Origin: Candidatus Flexifilum affinis
GTDB taxonomy: Bacteria > Chloroflexota > Anaerolineae > Aggregatilineales > Phototrophicaceae
DNA length: 64,000 nt
Assembly (NCBI GenBank): GCA_016713325.1
Contig: JADJPJ010000002.1
Span: 310,001-374,000, forward strand
Reading direction: 5' to 3'
Shown: positions 54,382-64,000 of the stretch, one piece after another
Numbering within the stretch: the first letter of the stretch is position 1
Layout: each line of letters opens with the position of its first letter
The notes under the pieces: model-generated
Told to the model about the DNA's origin: nothing
The model's database searches: none
Seen by the model: the letters and a program-made list of their open reading frames with translations, nothing else
Program-made: the position numbers and the translations under genes

Positions 54382-55440
54382 CTACTTTACCTTGCCGCGG
54401 GCGGCGACGTTCCAGATCACGTCGACCTGGACGCCGCGGATGCCATAGATCTGGTCGTGCATGTTGGTCACCACGCAGGTGTGAACCGGAATGATATGCA
54501 CGACTTCGCCGACCTGCGGGGCGGGGTAGCACGCCGAGACGTCGACGTGACCGTGCTCCTCATTGAGTTTGTAGATGCGCGCGTCCGGGTACTCGACGAT
54601 CAGGCCATAGCTGGGGGCGGCGTCGGTGCCCAGGCGCTCCGGCGTCAAGGTCTTGCTGCCGGCATCCAGGATCGCCCGACCGGGTGACGGCCGGCTGACC
54701 ACCGTTGCGGCAATACGCATAGCGCAGTCGTCGATCGAGCACAGGTCCTTATTCAGCGTCGTCAAATCGTTGAAGAGATAGGTTCCCACGCGGATTTCGG
54801 TGAGCTCGGGCACGCTGCGCATGTGTTTGGCCGCTCCGATGCCGCCGCCACTGACGGCCTCGACGCCAATTCCATGCCCGTTCAGGCGGCCGATCACCTC
54901 TTGCAGGACGGGTCGGATTGTCGGGTTGCTCGGGTAGACCATCAGCCCGGCGAAGGTCAGATGATCGTCCTCGTCGATCATCTGGGCCAGCGCCACGCCC
55001 AACTCGACGTTGGCCCCGGTACGATGAATCTCCGTTTCCAGATCGACCATCACGCGCAGGCGAATGCCCTCGGCCGCGGCAGCGTCGGAGAGGCCGCGTA
55101 TCACCCACTCGCTATCGGCCGAGACGGTCATACGGGTGTAGAGCGCCAGATCGACCAGCCGGGCCGTCTTGGCGGGGCCGACGATATTGAACGGAATGAG
55201 GATGTCGTCAAAGCCGGCTTCGGCGAAGACCTGCGCCTCACTGACTTTCTGACTGGCCAGTCCGACCGCGCCGGCGTCGATCTGCATGTGGGCGATTTCC
55301 GGGATTTTGTGCGTCTTGACGTGCGGGCGGAAGGCAACCCCGGCATCGTCGCAGTCCGCCTGCATCCGGGCGATGTTACGCTCCATCCGGTCAAGGTCGA
55401 TCAGGACGGCCGGCGTTTCGAGATCGTAGATCGAAGTCAT
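54382..55440 (-). CDS. D-threonine aldolase / alanine racemase-fold PLP enzyme (DSD1-like)
   Basis: A 352-residue fold-III PLP protein. YDLETPAVLIDLDRMERNIARMQ, the PLP lysine region FRPHVKTHK, GLASQKVSEAQVFAEAGFDDILIPFNIVG, and the C-terminal domain ending HIIPVHTCVVTNMHDQIYGI, whose HxC pair is the metal site of D-threonine aldolase and D-serine dehydratase. It converts D-threonine (or a D-3-hydroxy amino acid) to glycine and an aldehyde. The ATG at 55440 overlaps the preceding gene's stop by 4 bp; the frame is open to 55467. Confidence 0.88.
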   Translation of the reverse strand: MTSIYDLETPAVLIDLDRMERNIARMQADCDDAGVAFRPHVKTHKIPEIAHMQIDAGAVGLASQKVSEAQVFAEAGFDDILIPFNIVGPAKTARLVDLALYTRMTVSADSEWVIRGLSDAAAAEGIRLRVMVDLETEIHRTGANVELGVALAQMIDEDDHLTFAGLMVYPSNPTIRPVLQEVIGRLNGHGIGVEAVSGGGIGAAKHMRSVPELTEIRVGTYLFNDLTTLNKDLCSIDDCAMRIAATVVSRPSPGRAILDAGSKTLTPERLGTDAAPSYGLIVEYPDARIYKLNEEHGHVDVSACYPAPQVGEVVHIIPVHTCVVTNMHDQIYGIRGVQVDVIWNVAARGKVK

Positions 55441-56501
55441 GGCCGGTGGAATTCCTCGGTTTCGCAATCCTCGCAGGCGACGGAAACGACGGATTCACCG
55501 CTCACCATGTCGGCGAACCAGTCGCGGAAGCGCACGCCATCGACCTGCATGGTGTAGAACAGGTCATAAGCGAGGATGGTGTGCGAGTCGCCCCAGGCCA
55601 GGTAGGAGCGGTAGTTGTCCATGGCGTTGAGGGTGTCCAGATGACGCAGGGCATTGGGTGCCCAATCCTCGGACTCGCCGCCCATGAAGCCAAAGAAGCC
55701 GATCTGGACCTGATCGGCAGTGGAGGTGTATTCCGCAAAGGTCGCGTTCGGAAAGGCGGCCGCCGAGTGGGCGTAGAGACCGGCGTTGAAGGAGTCGGCC
55801 GACGACGTTTCGGATGCGGCCGCCTCCGACAGGTTGGCCGACATGTTCCAGACATCCAGGCCTTCCCAGTCGGGCGGGGTGACGCCGAGTCCGGCATCGC
55901 CGAGCACAATGGCCTGGGCTTCTGAATAATGATCAAGGATGGAGGCGGCGTGGTAGATGGCGCCGTAGGCGCCGGCGCTGCTGCCGGAGATCACAAGCTG
56001 ATCCGGCGACTCGTAATTGGCATAGACCCAATCGAGGACCGCGCGGGTATTGGCAACGCCATTGTATGTCACCTCCACCGCCTCTGACCCTTCGCCGTAG
56101 GTGGCAGTCGCTTCGCCGGTGTGGACGTCGGCCGAACAATACGTGATCACGGCGACGCTGTAGTCGCCCAGCGGATTTTCGGGATTGGCGAAGTCGAACA
56201 CGCCTTGGTATTCCTCAAGCTCTCCCACTGCGGTGGTGGACTTGAAGGTGCTCGCCATCCTGCACGTGAAGTTGTCCCAGCAGGCGCCGCCGCCTTGAAA
56301 GTAGATATGGAGTTTTTCGGGATCGCCTGGCCGGGCCGCAAAAGTGTAGGGCGTGCCGCGCGCGCATGTCGCCCCTTCGACGGTAAGGTAATTCCATCCA
56401 TCATCAAGGTCGGCGGCGGCAGGCAAGTCGCCCTGCGCCAGCGCGCCGACCGCGCCGAACAGCAGCAGGGTCAGGCACAACGCAACGTATCGGATACGCA
56501 T
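55437..56501 (-). CDS. secreted pectinacetylesterase-like hydrolase
   Basis: A 354-residue alpha/beta hydrolase with signal peptide MRIRYVALCLTLLLFGAVGALA-Q. The pectinacetylesterase/Notum family signature is YFQGGGACWDNFTCRM, the nucleophile is in VISGSSAGAYGA, the acid is near GDAGLGV and the catalytic His is in GDSHTILAYDLF. Members deacetylate pectin or other acylated substrates outside the cell. Its stop overlaps the start of the aldolase gene by 4 bp. A terminator (56646-56677) precedes it on the minus strand. Confidence 0.87.
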   Translation of the reverse strand: MRIRYVALCLTLLLFGAVGALAQGDLPAAADLDDGWNYLTVEGATCARGTPYTFAARPGDPEKLHIYFQGGGACWDNFTCRMASTFKSTTAVGELEEYQGVFDFANPENPLGDYSVAVITYCSADVHTGEATATYGEGSEAVEVTYNGVANTRAVLDWVYANYESPDQLVISGSSAGAYGAIYHAASILDHYSEAQAIVLGDAGLGVTPPDWEGLDVWNMSANLSEAAASETSSADSFNAGLYAHSAAAFPNATFAEYTSTADQVQIGFFGFMGGESEDWAPNALRHLDTLNAMDNYRSYLAWGDSHTILAYDLFYTMQVDGVRFRDWFADMVSGESVVSVACEDCETEEFHRP

Positions 56502-56645
56502 AAAACCAGCTCCAGAAGAAAATCGATCGCGTGATTTGATTGGATACTAACTGTACCGCAATTCAGCCACTTTGTGTGGGGCCATGAAGCCAAAGGTCAC
56601 CGGGCATAGAAGGGGGAATGCGTGACTGTGCCCGCCGCGATAAAA

Positions 56646-56677
56646 CAAAACCGGGGGCTGCGATGCCCCCGGTTTTG
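56646..56677 (-). terminator. intrinsic terminator downstream of the PBP gene
   Basis: CAAAACCGGGGGC, loop TGCGAT, GCCCCCGGTTTTG forms a perfect 13-bp stem. On the minus strand the stem is followed by TTTTA, so it should stop transcription from the penicillin-binding protein gene before the pectinacetylesterase gene. Confidence 0.75.
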
Positions 56678-56708
56678 AAACGATGTGATGCGCCTGATGA
56701 TTGCTGTC

Positions 56709-56775
56709 CTCACCCCTGCTGCGCTTCGTTTAGCTTCCCCTCTCCATTGCATGGAGAGGGGACTGAGGGGTGAGG
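56709..56775. repeat. CCCCTCTCC...GGAGAGGGGACTGAGGGGTGAGG hairpin repeat
   Basis: CTTCCCCTCTCCATTGCATGGAGAGGGGACTGAGGGGTGAGG is the cleanest copy of the family at 10891, with a second CTCACCCCTGCTGCG-type arm on its left. Lies downstream of the PBP gene. Confidence 0.7.
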
Positions 56776-56797
56776 ATCGATGGATTGCAGACACGCT

Positions 56798-59700
56798 CTA
56801 GTTGAAGTCGATGGTCGGGGTCGGCGCGAGCTGCGAAAGACCGCCCATGGGCACGACCGTGCTGCCGAAGGGGATCGGCGTCTGAAATGGGATCGGCGTA
56901 CTGCCCGGATCGAACGTCGGGATGATCAGCGTCGGCATCGGGACCGTCGGGGTCGGCGTCGGCTGGTTGTTCAGGCCGACGTTGACCGTGCGGATAGCGG
57001 TGCCGTTGTTGGTTGCCTGGGCGACGATTCGAAGCGTGTAGGCGCCGTTTGGTTTGGTCGTCGTATCCCAGGTGACAAGCGTTCCGCCCGGCTGCTGGGC
57101 CGCAAACGGCCCACCAACGAGCTCCCAGCTGTTCGGTGCCGTGGCCGGAGCGACCTCGACGCGGAAGCTCTGGAAGTTGGGGCCGGTGACAATGCCCTGG
57201 ATGGCGACCAGGCCGGTGAGCTGCTGCCCTTCGCTGAGGTTGGTGAAGCGAACCTGCGGGTTGACCGTGTTCTGGTCGCACTCCGCCGCCGGTGCGGGCG
57301 GCAGACCGGTCGGCAGGCCCAACGAGGTGAGCCAGCCCTGGCCGGCCGGGGTTTGCAGCCAGGCCACCGCCGACGAATCGCTGATGTTGGCGAAGGTACG
57401 CGTCTCACGGTTGTCCGGGCAGAACTGGTTGGCACGCAGGCCGGACCAGGTGTCGATGGCGACGGTCTGGACGAAGGAGTCCGAGGCGGCTTGCGGCGGC
57501 GAATTGGCCACGAAGAACTCGGTGCGGACGCTGCGGCAGCCCGGCGTGACATTGTTAGGATCGTAGGTGGTGCCGGTCTCGACGCAAACCTGCTGCTGGA
57601 CGATGCCCTGGGGCGGCGTGAAGGCGCCCGGCTGCGTACCGGCCAGCGCCGTGCTCATGACCGCATTCCAGATCGGCGCGGCGGCCAGACCGCTGGTGTT
57701 GACGGTGGGGCCATTGTCATGCCGGCCGATCCAGACGCCGACGACCATGGTACGGCTGAAGCCCATCGTCCACAGATCTCGGTTGTCGTTGCTGGTGCCC
57801 GTCTTGGCGGCGACCTGGCCGGCGTAACCGGCGATGTTGAGCGGCGAATTGGCACCAAACGCCGGCGTGCGGGCCTGGTTGTCGCTGAGGATGCTCTGGA
57901 GCAGGTAGGCGATCTGCGGCTGCACCGCCTGGACTGACTGTACCTGGACCGTGGAGGGCAGCGGCACTTCCTGGCCGTCGGAGGTGCGGATGGAGGTGAT
58001 GGCGGTCAGCGGCGTGCGCACGCCGTTGTTGGCCAGCGTGCCGTACATCTGCATCATGTCGTACAGACGCACGTCGTTGGCCCCCAGCGCGCTCGCCAGG
58101 CTGAACGTTGCCTCTGGCAGGAAGCGCAGGCCCATGCGTTCGGCCGTTTCGCGGAAGCGGTCGTTACCGATGAAGGCGTAGGTCTTGACGGCGGGCACGT
58201 TGTAGCTGTTGGCCAGGGCGTAGCGCAGCCCCTGCGGACCGTGGAAGGTGCGGTCGTAGTTGACCGGCGCGTAGGGGGGGGTGCCTTCGTAAGTGACCGG
58301 GACATCCCAGAGGATGGTCGCCGGGGTGTAGTACGAGCGCACACCGTTGATGTCCACGCCTTCGAGAGCGGCCGTGTAGACCGCCGGCTTGATGGCCGAA
58401 CCGGCCTGCTGCCAGGTGAAGGCGTTGTTGACCTGCCCGGCGATGGTCTCGTCGTTGAAATTCGGACTGCCCACCATAGCCAGGATGGCTCCGGTGCGTG
58501 GGTCGGTGACCATCACGGTGCCGGTGTTGATGCCATTGATGGAGAGCGCCTGCACCTGCTGCTGAAGCGCCGATTCGGCGACGCGCTGGAGGCCAGGGAT
58601 CAGCGTGGTGCGGATTTGCAGGCCGCGGCGGAAGATCTCGTTGGTGCCGAAATCGGCCTCGACGCGCTGCTGGATGTAGTTCACGAAATGCGGATACTGG
58701 ACCCGCGACTCACGCGGGAGGTACTGCGCCGTTTCGACGCGAGCCTTTTGCAGGATGACCTGCGGGGAGGTGATCTGCGACTGAGTGACGCAGAATGGCT
58801 GCTGGTTGTAGGGCGCATGCTGGAACTGGAGGCAGCCGACACGGGCCTGCTGGTTCAGCACTTCATTCATGCGGGCAAAGGCGGCTTCCCGGTTGATGAC
58901 CGGGTCATAGCGCGCCGGCGCCTGGATCAGGCCAGCAAGGAGCGCGGACTCGGCCAGATTGAGGTCGGCGGCGGTGTGCCGGAAGTAGAACTCCGAGGCG
59001 GCCTCGATGCCGTAGGACTGGTTTCCGAAGAAGAACTCGTTCATGTAGAGTTCGAGGATGAAGTTCTTGTCGTACTGCCGGGCGATCTCGGCGGCGACGA
59101 CGATCTCTTGCAGCTTGCGCTGCGCCGAGACAGTGGTGTCCTGCAGGATGAGGCCACGGGCGATTTGCTGGGTGATGGTGCTGGCGCCGGATTCGACGCC
59201 GCCAGCCGTCAGGTTCTGGACGAAGGCGCGGAAGATGGCGATCAGGTCGAAGCCGGGGTCTTCAAAGTAGCGCTCGTTCTCGATCGAGACGATGGCGTGG
59301 ATGATCTCCGGTGCCATCTGCGAGAGCGAAATTTTGGTGCGGGCGCCGCCCTGCTGGCTGGTGAGTTCGGCGATCACACTGCCGTCGGCGGCGAGGATGC
59401 GGGCCGTCTGGAACTGTGGCTGGTAGTTGGCCAGCGCGGCGATGGCCTGGCGGTACGGGTCGGCCAGGTTGTTGTAGTAAAGGACCGTGCCGATCACGAC
59501 GATGGTGCCGATGATGAAGATCAGGCCGGCAGCGATGGCCGCCACGATGGCGATGGTGCGCGCGGTGTTGCGGCGCTGCCGATCGACCGCTTCCTGGTAC
59601 AGATCGACATCGGCCGCCGGGGGAGCCGGCACCTGGACCGCCGCGACGCTGTCGAACTGCTGGTTGACAGGAGTCGAGGGGATGGTCACTTCGGTGTAGG

Positions 59701-60981
59701 CGCGGCCGGGAACGGTGGCTTCCAGGTCGACGCGCGAGGGGACCGTAGCCTGATCCGCATTGAGGAAGATTCCGCCCGTGCCGGGAAGCGTCGCCTCCGG
59801 GTCCTGAATAGGCACCTGGCGCGGCACCCAGGCCTCGTCTGTCAGGGTCGAGGTCGGCATGGTCTGGTCGCCATCGAAGACGGCCGATGCGCCAAGGCCG
59901 CTGACTCCGCCGGCAGCGGCCGCTTCTTTTTCCAGGACCGGCGGCGTGGCCGGAAGCCACTGACCATTCTCGTACTTGTACCAGCGATCGGATTCGGTGC
60001 CGAGCATCCAGTAGACGCGGGCATCGTCCAGCACCATCGACTGGCGTAGGTGCTGCTCGAACTGGGCGCGGTCGATCTGGCCGGCCGCGAGCATGCGCCG
60101 CAGATCGCGGACGCGGTCCTCGGTGTCGTGGAATTTCTGAGCCAGGACGCGTTCTTCCGGCGTCAGTATGGAAGGCGCGGCGGGTGCGCCCGCCGCGGCC
60201 CCGCTGGAATCGCGCAGTCGTTCCAACTGCTGGCGCGCATATTCGGCAGCATCCGCCCCGGCGGCATCAGCAGCGGGAGCGGCTGGCGCTGCGCCTTCGG
60301 CTGGCGTCTGCGAGCCGGCGCCGGTGGCTCCATCGCTTCCAGGTTATCGCCGGCAGCGGCTGCACTCTGCTCCAGCATTTCGAGCTGGCGGCGGGCGTAA
60401 GCGACCGGATCGGAGGGATCGAACTCGTCGGTGGCGCCGCTGATGCGGGCGCCGGCGTCGGTCTGCGTCTCTTCCGCCTGGGTGCCGGCAGCGGCGTCGG
60501 CAAGGCTGGCCAGGGCGATCAGCTCGCTCATGCTGAAGCTGTCGTCCTCTTCATCGTCGTCCATTAGTTCGAGGACGGCAGCGGCGCGCGCCGAGTCGGT
60601 CAGGGCCGGCGGTTCTTCAACCACGACGGGGGCAACCGGCTTGCTGGCGCCGTCCTCGTCGAAGGGGATGAGGACCAACTCCTGCTCGGCCTCGGAGGGC
60701 GCGGCTTCAGCCGGTGCGGCGACTGCCGCATCGGACGGAGCTTCTTCGCTGGGGATAACCAGCTCATCTTCCTCGGTGTAGGTGGTATCTTCGGGCTTCG
60801 GCAGATGCCAGGCGCCTCGTGTCTCCGGCTCGACAGATAGATCCCGCGGGAGCGACGGAATGCGCCACGCGCTCTGCTGTACGGGCGTCTCAGACTCGGT
60901 CGTTCGGCCAGGGCTTTCGGGGATGTGCCAGCCAGAACGGCGTTCTGCGCCTTCAGGATGGTCGTTCGGGCGGTCGGACAT
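56798..60981 (-). CDS. class A penicillin-binding protein (PBP1A family), one frameshift near 60.34 kb
   Basis: Two frames (60981 to about 60335, then on to 56798) form one protein of about 1390 residues. The N-terminal ~320 residues are a polar, Glu/Ala-rich, unstructured cytoplasmic region; a transmembrane helix (TIAIVAAIAAGLIFIIGTIVVIGTVLYY) follows. The GT51 transglycosylase has SIENERYFEDPG with the catalytic Glu. The transpeptidase shows SAIKPAVY (SxxK), SYN (SxN) and KTGTSND (KTG). A Thr/Pro-rich tail (PTPTPTVPMPTLIIPTF) and an Ig-like domain end it. The break falls in GCC-rich sequence (EPPAPA versus TGAGSQTPAEGAAPAAP), so an indel error is likely. Peptidoglycan synthesis. Confidence 0.87.
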
Positions 60982-61108
60982 AGCCGTTTCCCTTCGTTAT
61001 CGGCAAGGGTTTGCAAAGGGTTACAAGAACGATGTCCCGGACATTATAGCGCAATTCGCCTGGTTCCGCCGCGCCAGTGCCGCCTGACAGCGCTTCGGTT
61101 TGAAGGGA

Positions 61109-62050
61109 CTAATTGGGCAGTGTGGGTCCTGGCGTGCCGGGCATGGTGTCGTCCTCGCCGCCATCCAGCGGGTCGAGCTTGCCGGTCTCGTTCAGGTTGC
61201 GCAGCACAATCGTATCGTCGATGCTGAGATCGAGCGATTGCAGTTCGAGCGTCGCCCGCTCGGACAGGTTGATCTCGGTTGCGATCACGACGACGCTGAT
61301 ATTGTCCTCGCCGCCACGATTGTTGGCCAGGTCGACCAGCTTCTGGCAGGCCTGATCAGGATCGCTCTCTTCGCTGGCAATAGACGCGATCTCGGCCGAT
61401 TTGACGTGGTGGGTCAGGCCGTCGGAGCACATCACGATTCGATCGCCATAGCGGAGGCGAACCTCGTAGATATCGATGTCGATGTCCTCGTTCTGGCCCA
61501 GGGCCCGGTACAGGACATTGCGCATGGGGTGTTCTTCAGCCTGTTCCTGGGTCAGATGGCCGGCGGCGACCAGCGCCTCGACAAAGCTGTGATCGTCGGT
61601 GATCTGATTGATGCGCTTGCTGCGCGAATCGATCAGATAGGCGCGGCTGTCGCCCACATGGGCGATGAGCGCGCGGTTGGGGCGGGCGAACGTCACCGTC
61701 ATGGTGGTGCCCATGCCGCGCAGTTCGGGCTCGTCGGTGGCGCGGCGCAGAATGCTGCTGTTCGCTTTGCGAATGGCATCGAGGACGATACTGATGATCT
61801 GCTCGTCCGGTCGTTCGTCCAGCACATGGCTGTCGGTCTGGTAAACGCTGAGCATCGCCTGGATGGCATCGACCGCGATCTGGCTGGCCTGTTCACCAGC
61901 CGCTGCGCCGCCCATTCCATCTGCGACCACGGCGATCACATAACTGTCTTCCTGCCAGAGCTGCACATTGTCTTCGTTGTTCTCGCGGACGCGTCCAATG
62001 CTGGTGCAGGCTGCGCTGCGAAGACGCCCCATGTGATCCGAACCGCCCAT
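61109..62050 (-). CDS. PP2C-family serine/threonine protein phosphatase
   Basis: A 313-residue Mg/Mn phosphatase. RENNEDN (motif 1), VVADGMGGAAAGEQAS, MGTTMTV, AHVGDSRAYLID, MCSDGLTHHV and the closing EDNISVVVIATE carry the metal-coordinating Asp residues. Cytosolic; no membrane segment. It lies between the PBP gene and a divergent protein kinase gene, the usual bacterial arrangement of Stp1/PrpC with a Hanks-type kinase and PBPs in cell-wall control. GGGAG precedes ATG 62050. Confidence 0.92.
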   Translation of the reverse strand: MGGSDHMGRLRSAACTSIGRVRENNEDNVQLWQEDSYVIAVVADGMGGAAAGEQASQIAVDAIQAMLSVYQTDSHVLDERPDEQIISIVLDAIRKANSSILRRATDEPELRGMGTTMTVTFARPNRALIAHVGDSRAYLIDSRSKRINQITDDHSFVEALVAAGHLTQEQAEEHPMRNVLYRALGQNEDIDIDIYEVRLRYGDRIVMCSDGLTHHVKSAEIASIASEESDPDQACQKLVDLANNRGGEDNISVVVIATEINLSERATLELQSLDLSIDDTIVLRNLNETGKLDPLDGGEDDTMPGTPGPTLPN

Positions 62051-62282
62051 GCGAAGCTCCCGATGCCGATCATGCTCACCTTTATTCTATCGAGGGCGCA
62101 TGTCTAAGCAAGCGAATTGCGTAAAGGTTCACTTACTATTTGAAAATTGAACGATGCGCCCGCACATCTTCTATCGTACACCAAAACGCAAATAGGCGGG
62201 GAAGCGCACTGTGCGTCACCCGGCTCCGTATGGTAGAGTTGACATCTAGTTTGCCGGAACAGGGCGGGCGGTTTGCACGCGG

Positions 62283-63407
62283 ATGACACAACTCGCAGAC
62301 TTCTATCGTATTGACAATTATATCGACACGTTTGCATTAGGGCATTATGCCCGCGTGCTGGAAGCGCAGGATCATCGCAACGGGGGCAGTGTCGCCTTCA
62401 AGGTCCTGCGCCCTGAACACATGAACGGCGCGAAGGAACCCCGATGGGAATACCGCGCGTTCATCGCGGAAGCCGATCTGTTGATGCGCCTGGTGGACAG
62501 CCCACATGTGGTCAACCTGATCGACTGCGGATTCCTGGAAGCGGCCGGAGAGGCCCCGGTTGGGGGGCAGATCGAGGCGCTGGGCCAGGATGTCCTCGCC
62601 TATGCCCGCAGCATGGATGCCATGTTCGAACGCGGCTGGCGCCCCTACCTGGCGTTGGAAAATCTGCCGCGCATGGATAATTTGTACTATCAGATGCGCC
62701 CCGACAAGCCGAGCCTGCGGCTGCGCATGCCGACGGAAGAGGGTCTGGCGCTGGCGCTGCAATTCGCGGAGACGCTGCGCCTGGCGCACCGCCAGTCGAT
62801 CGTGTATCTGGATCACAAGCTGGAACACCTCTACTGGGATGGCGTCCACCTGCGCATCATCGACCTCAACAGCTCGCGGTTGCTGACCGGAAGTGACCGG
62901 TCCAACGATCGCTCCTTCATGGTCGACGTGCATAACCTGTGCGTTGGCATTCTGTACCCGATGTTCACCGGCCTCTCTCCCCAGAAGACGACCCTGCGCC
63001 CACAGCCAGGCAGCGCTTCCGACGTCGAAGCGCGCTACCAGGACGTGACGCAGCTCGACTTTGGCGTGGAACCCAGCCTGAGCCAGTCGCTGCAAATGCT
63101 GCTTCAGCGCGGCGCGGCCATGGAGATTCCGACCATCGACGCGTTCATCGACGAACTCCACGCCGTTGCCTGTTTGCATGGCTGGGACTTTCCCCGGCAT
63201 TACACCAGCCCGACAAGCCGCGATGTGCGCACGCAGATGCGCGCCGGGATCAGCCGCGTCCGAAAGGGACAGGCGTACCTCCGGGAAGCGCGCGACTTGT
63301 TCCGCGAAGCCGCCATCCAGGACGGGATCTCTGAAGACCTAGAGGGAGAGCTGCGCCGCCTTGTCAAAGCTGTCAACGAGATGCTGCAAACCCGCGTTAT
63401 TCCGTGA
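62283..63407 (+). CDS. divergent protein-kinase-like protein (possible pseudokinase)
   Basis: A 374-residue protein with a Hanks-kinase-like fold. The ATP lysine lies in SVAFKVL, and the catalytic loop reads SIVYLDHKLEHLYWDG: Asp and Lys are kept, but the HRD His is Tyr-Leu and the Asn of HRDxxxxN is His. DFG is replaced by DLN in IIDLNSSRLL, and the glycine loop lacks its glycines (FALGHYARVLEA). There is no transmembrane or PASTA region. A C-terminal ~90 residues are helical (RVRKGQAYLREARDLFREAAIQ). It may be a pseudokinase or an atypical kinase. TTGACA at 62239-62244 may be its -35. Divergent from the PP2C gene. Confidence 0.7.
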   Translation: MTQLADFYRIDNYIDTFALGHYARVLEAQDHRNGGSVAFKVLRPEHMNGAKEPRWEYRAFIAEADLLMRLVDSPHVVNLIDCGFLEAAGEAPVGGQIEALGQDVLAYARSMDAMFERGWRPYLALENLPRMDNLYYQMRPDKPSLRLRMPTEEGLALALQFAETLRLAHRQSIVYLDHKLEHLYWDGVHLRIIDLNSSRLLTGSDRSNDRSFMVDVHNLCVGILYPMFTGLSPQKTTLRPQPGSASDVEARYQDVTQLDFGVEPSLSQSLQMLLQRGAAMEIPTIDAFIDELHAVACLHGWDFPRHYTSPTSRDVRTQMRAGISRVRKGQAYLREARDLFREAAIQDGISEDLEGELRRLVKAVNEMLQTRVIP

Positions 63408-64000
63408 TCGGCGGCATCCCGCACTGCTGATTATCCTTCTGGGTCTGCTCTCCGCCTGCACCGCGACGGGTGAGCCATCCCTTCCGACTCGGGCGGTCAT
63501 CCCCTCGGTCACGGTTGTCGCGGCCGAGGTCGCTCTGTCGCCGTCGCCTACCGCCGTGGTAGGCGGCAGCGACGCGCAGGAAGCGACGCCCTTCGAAGCG
63601 CCGACGCAGACGCCAGAGCAAGCTCTCGCGCAGGTCGCTGCGACCCCGGTTGCGACCAGTGTTGTCGCGACGGCCCAACCCGCCACGCGACCATCAACCC
63701 TGGCCTCGACGGCCACCGCGGTCGCACCGACGCGCCCCATCGAGCCCGCGAACAGCCGTACGGCGCCGGCCCAGGCGGCACTGCAAGCAGCAGTCGAGCC
63801 GACAGCACAATTCTCGGCGACGGCGATTCCTTCAACGACGATACCTCCAACGGCCACGGCGGACACAACCGATCCCAGCGGGACGAGCGCAAAACCGGAT
63901 GGAGAGATCACGCGCGAACTACGGCCGATCGAGGCCGGCGGGTTCCCGACGCCGATGATCACGGCGATCCGTCTGGCCACGCAGACGCCGGAGAACACGC
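63361..64000 (+). CDS. lipoprotein, partial (runs off the window)
   Basis: A frame from TTG 63361 gives LSKLSTRCCKPALFRDRRHPALLIILLGLLSAC, a lipoprotein signal with lipobox LSAC, then a Thr/Pro/Ala-rich low-complexity region (TPFEAPTQTPEQALAQVAATPVATSVVATAQPATRPSTLAST) to the end of the window. The start is uncertain because the frame overlaps the kinase gene in its last 47 bp; GGGAG lies about 12 nt upstream. Any folded domain lies beyond 64000. Confidence 0.5.
   Translation, partial: MSKLSTRCCKPALFRDRRHPALLIILLGLLSACTATGEPSLPTRAVIPSVTVVAAEVALSPSPTAVVGGSDAQEATPFEAPTQTPEQALAQVAATPVATSVVATAQPATRPSTLASTATAVAPTRPIEPANSRTAPAQAALQAAVEPTAQFSATAIPSTTIPPTATADTTDPSGTSAKPDGEITRELRPIEAGGFPTPMITAIRLATQTPENT

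Noticed and set aside
60163..60400. Separate Arg/Pro-rich C-terminus of a protein encoded at 60163-60981
   Set aside because: After about 60340 the composition changes and the neighbouring frame continues the Ala/Glu-rich pattern into the PBP, so a frameshift is more likely than two genes.

Overview
The window looks like a GC-rich chromosome segment from a free-living bacterium, most likely a Chloroflexota (Anaerolineae-like) member assembled from environmental DNA. That assignment is inference. It rests on secreted proteins with Thr/Pro (TPTPT) linkers, HEAT-repeat proteins, a KaiB/KaiC operon without KaiA, NLR-like WD40 proteins, SDR-type threonine dehydrogenase and many GTAGGG and CCCCTCTC hairpin repeats. 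I found no rRNA or tRNA gene, no CRISPR array and no prophage.

Layout. 0-2.4 kb: a polysaccharide-type ABC exporter pair in convergent orientation and a GyrI-like protein. 2.6-6.9 kb: a minus-strand signalling operon (response regulator, KaiC, KaiB, KaiB, PAS histidine kinase); KaiC is split by a -1 frameshift on a T6 run. 6.9-22 kb: a divergent carbohydrate or polyol catabolic locus. Its minus arm holds a FAD oxidase, a creatininase-like enzyme, a Tm-1-like protein and a TIM-barrel isomerase. Its plus arm holds a binding protein, two permeases, two different ATPases, two more TIM-barrel isomerases, a membrane protein and a Gfo/Idh/MocA dehydrogenase. 22-27 kb: a DinB/ClbS-like gene cut by a poly-G tract, a cobalamin adenosyltransferase, a galactonate dehydratase-like enzyme and a two-gene threonine-to-glycine pathway. 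27-38.7 kb: an MFS-HEAT fusion, an FGE-like lipoprotein-type protein, a polyprenol-phosphate glycosyltransferase, BON, HEAT and beta-propeller proteins, and an SbcC-like ATPase.

38.7-41.5 kb: no intact gene, but translated fragments on the minus strand spell, in order, a TIR domain, an NB-ARC NTPase, WD40 repeats and then a KAP P-loop NTPase. This is a scrambled NLR-like, defence-type locus; many breaks look like homopolymer indels. 41.4-46.5 kb: secreted DUF4832-like, SH3-like and lipoprotein genes and a site-2 protease. 46.5-50 kb: biotin carboxylase, a hypothetical protein, biotin carboxyl carrier protein and an AhpD-like protein whose CxxC motif is CxxU, with an in-frame TGA followed by a good bacterial SECIS hairpin. 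50-56.5 kb: two tandem secreted PPC-like paralogues, a D-threonine aldolase-like enzyme and a pectinacetylesterase-like protein. 56.8-64 kb: a class A penicillin-binding protein, a PP2C phosphatase, a divergent protein kinase and the start of a lipoprotein.

Sequence quality. Several genes (KaiC, the second ABC ATPase, the beta-propeller lipoprotein, the second PPC protein, the PBP) are each interrupted by one apparent single-base indel in homopolymer or low-complexity sequence, and there is a ~300-bp poly-G tract at 22.2-22.5 kb. Residual assembly error is therefore a live explanation for most broken genes. It does not easily explain the in-frame TGA at 49669, which is a clean codon in an otherwise intact frame with a SECIS-like hairpin.
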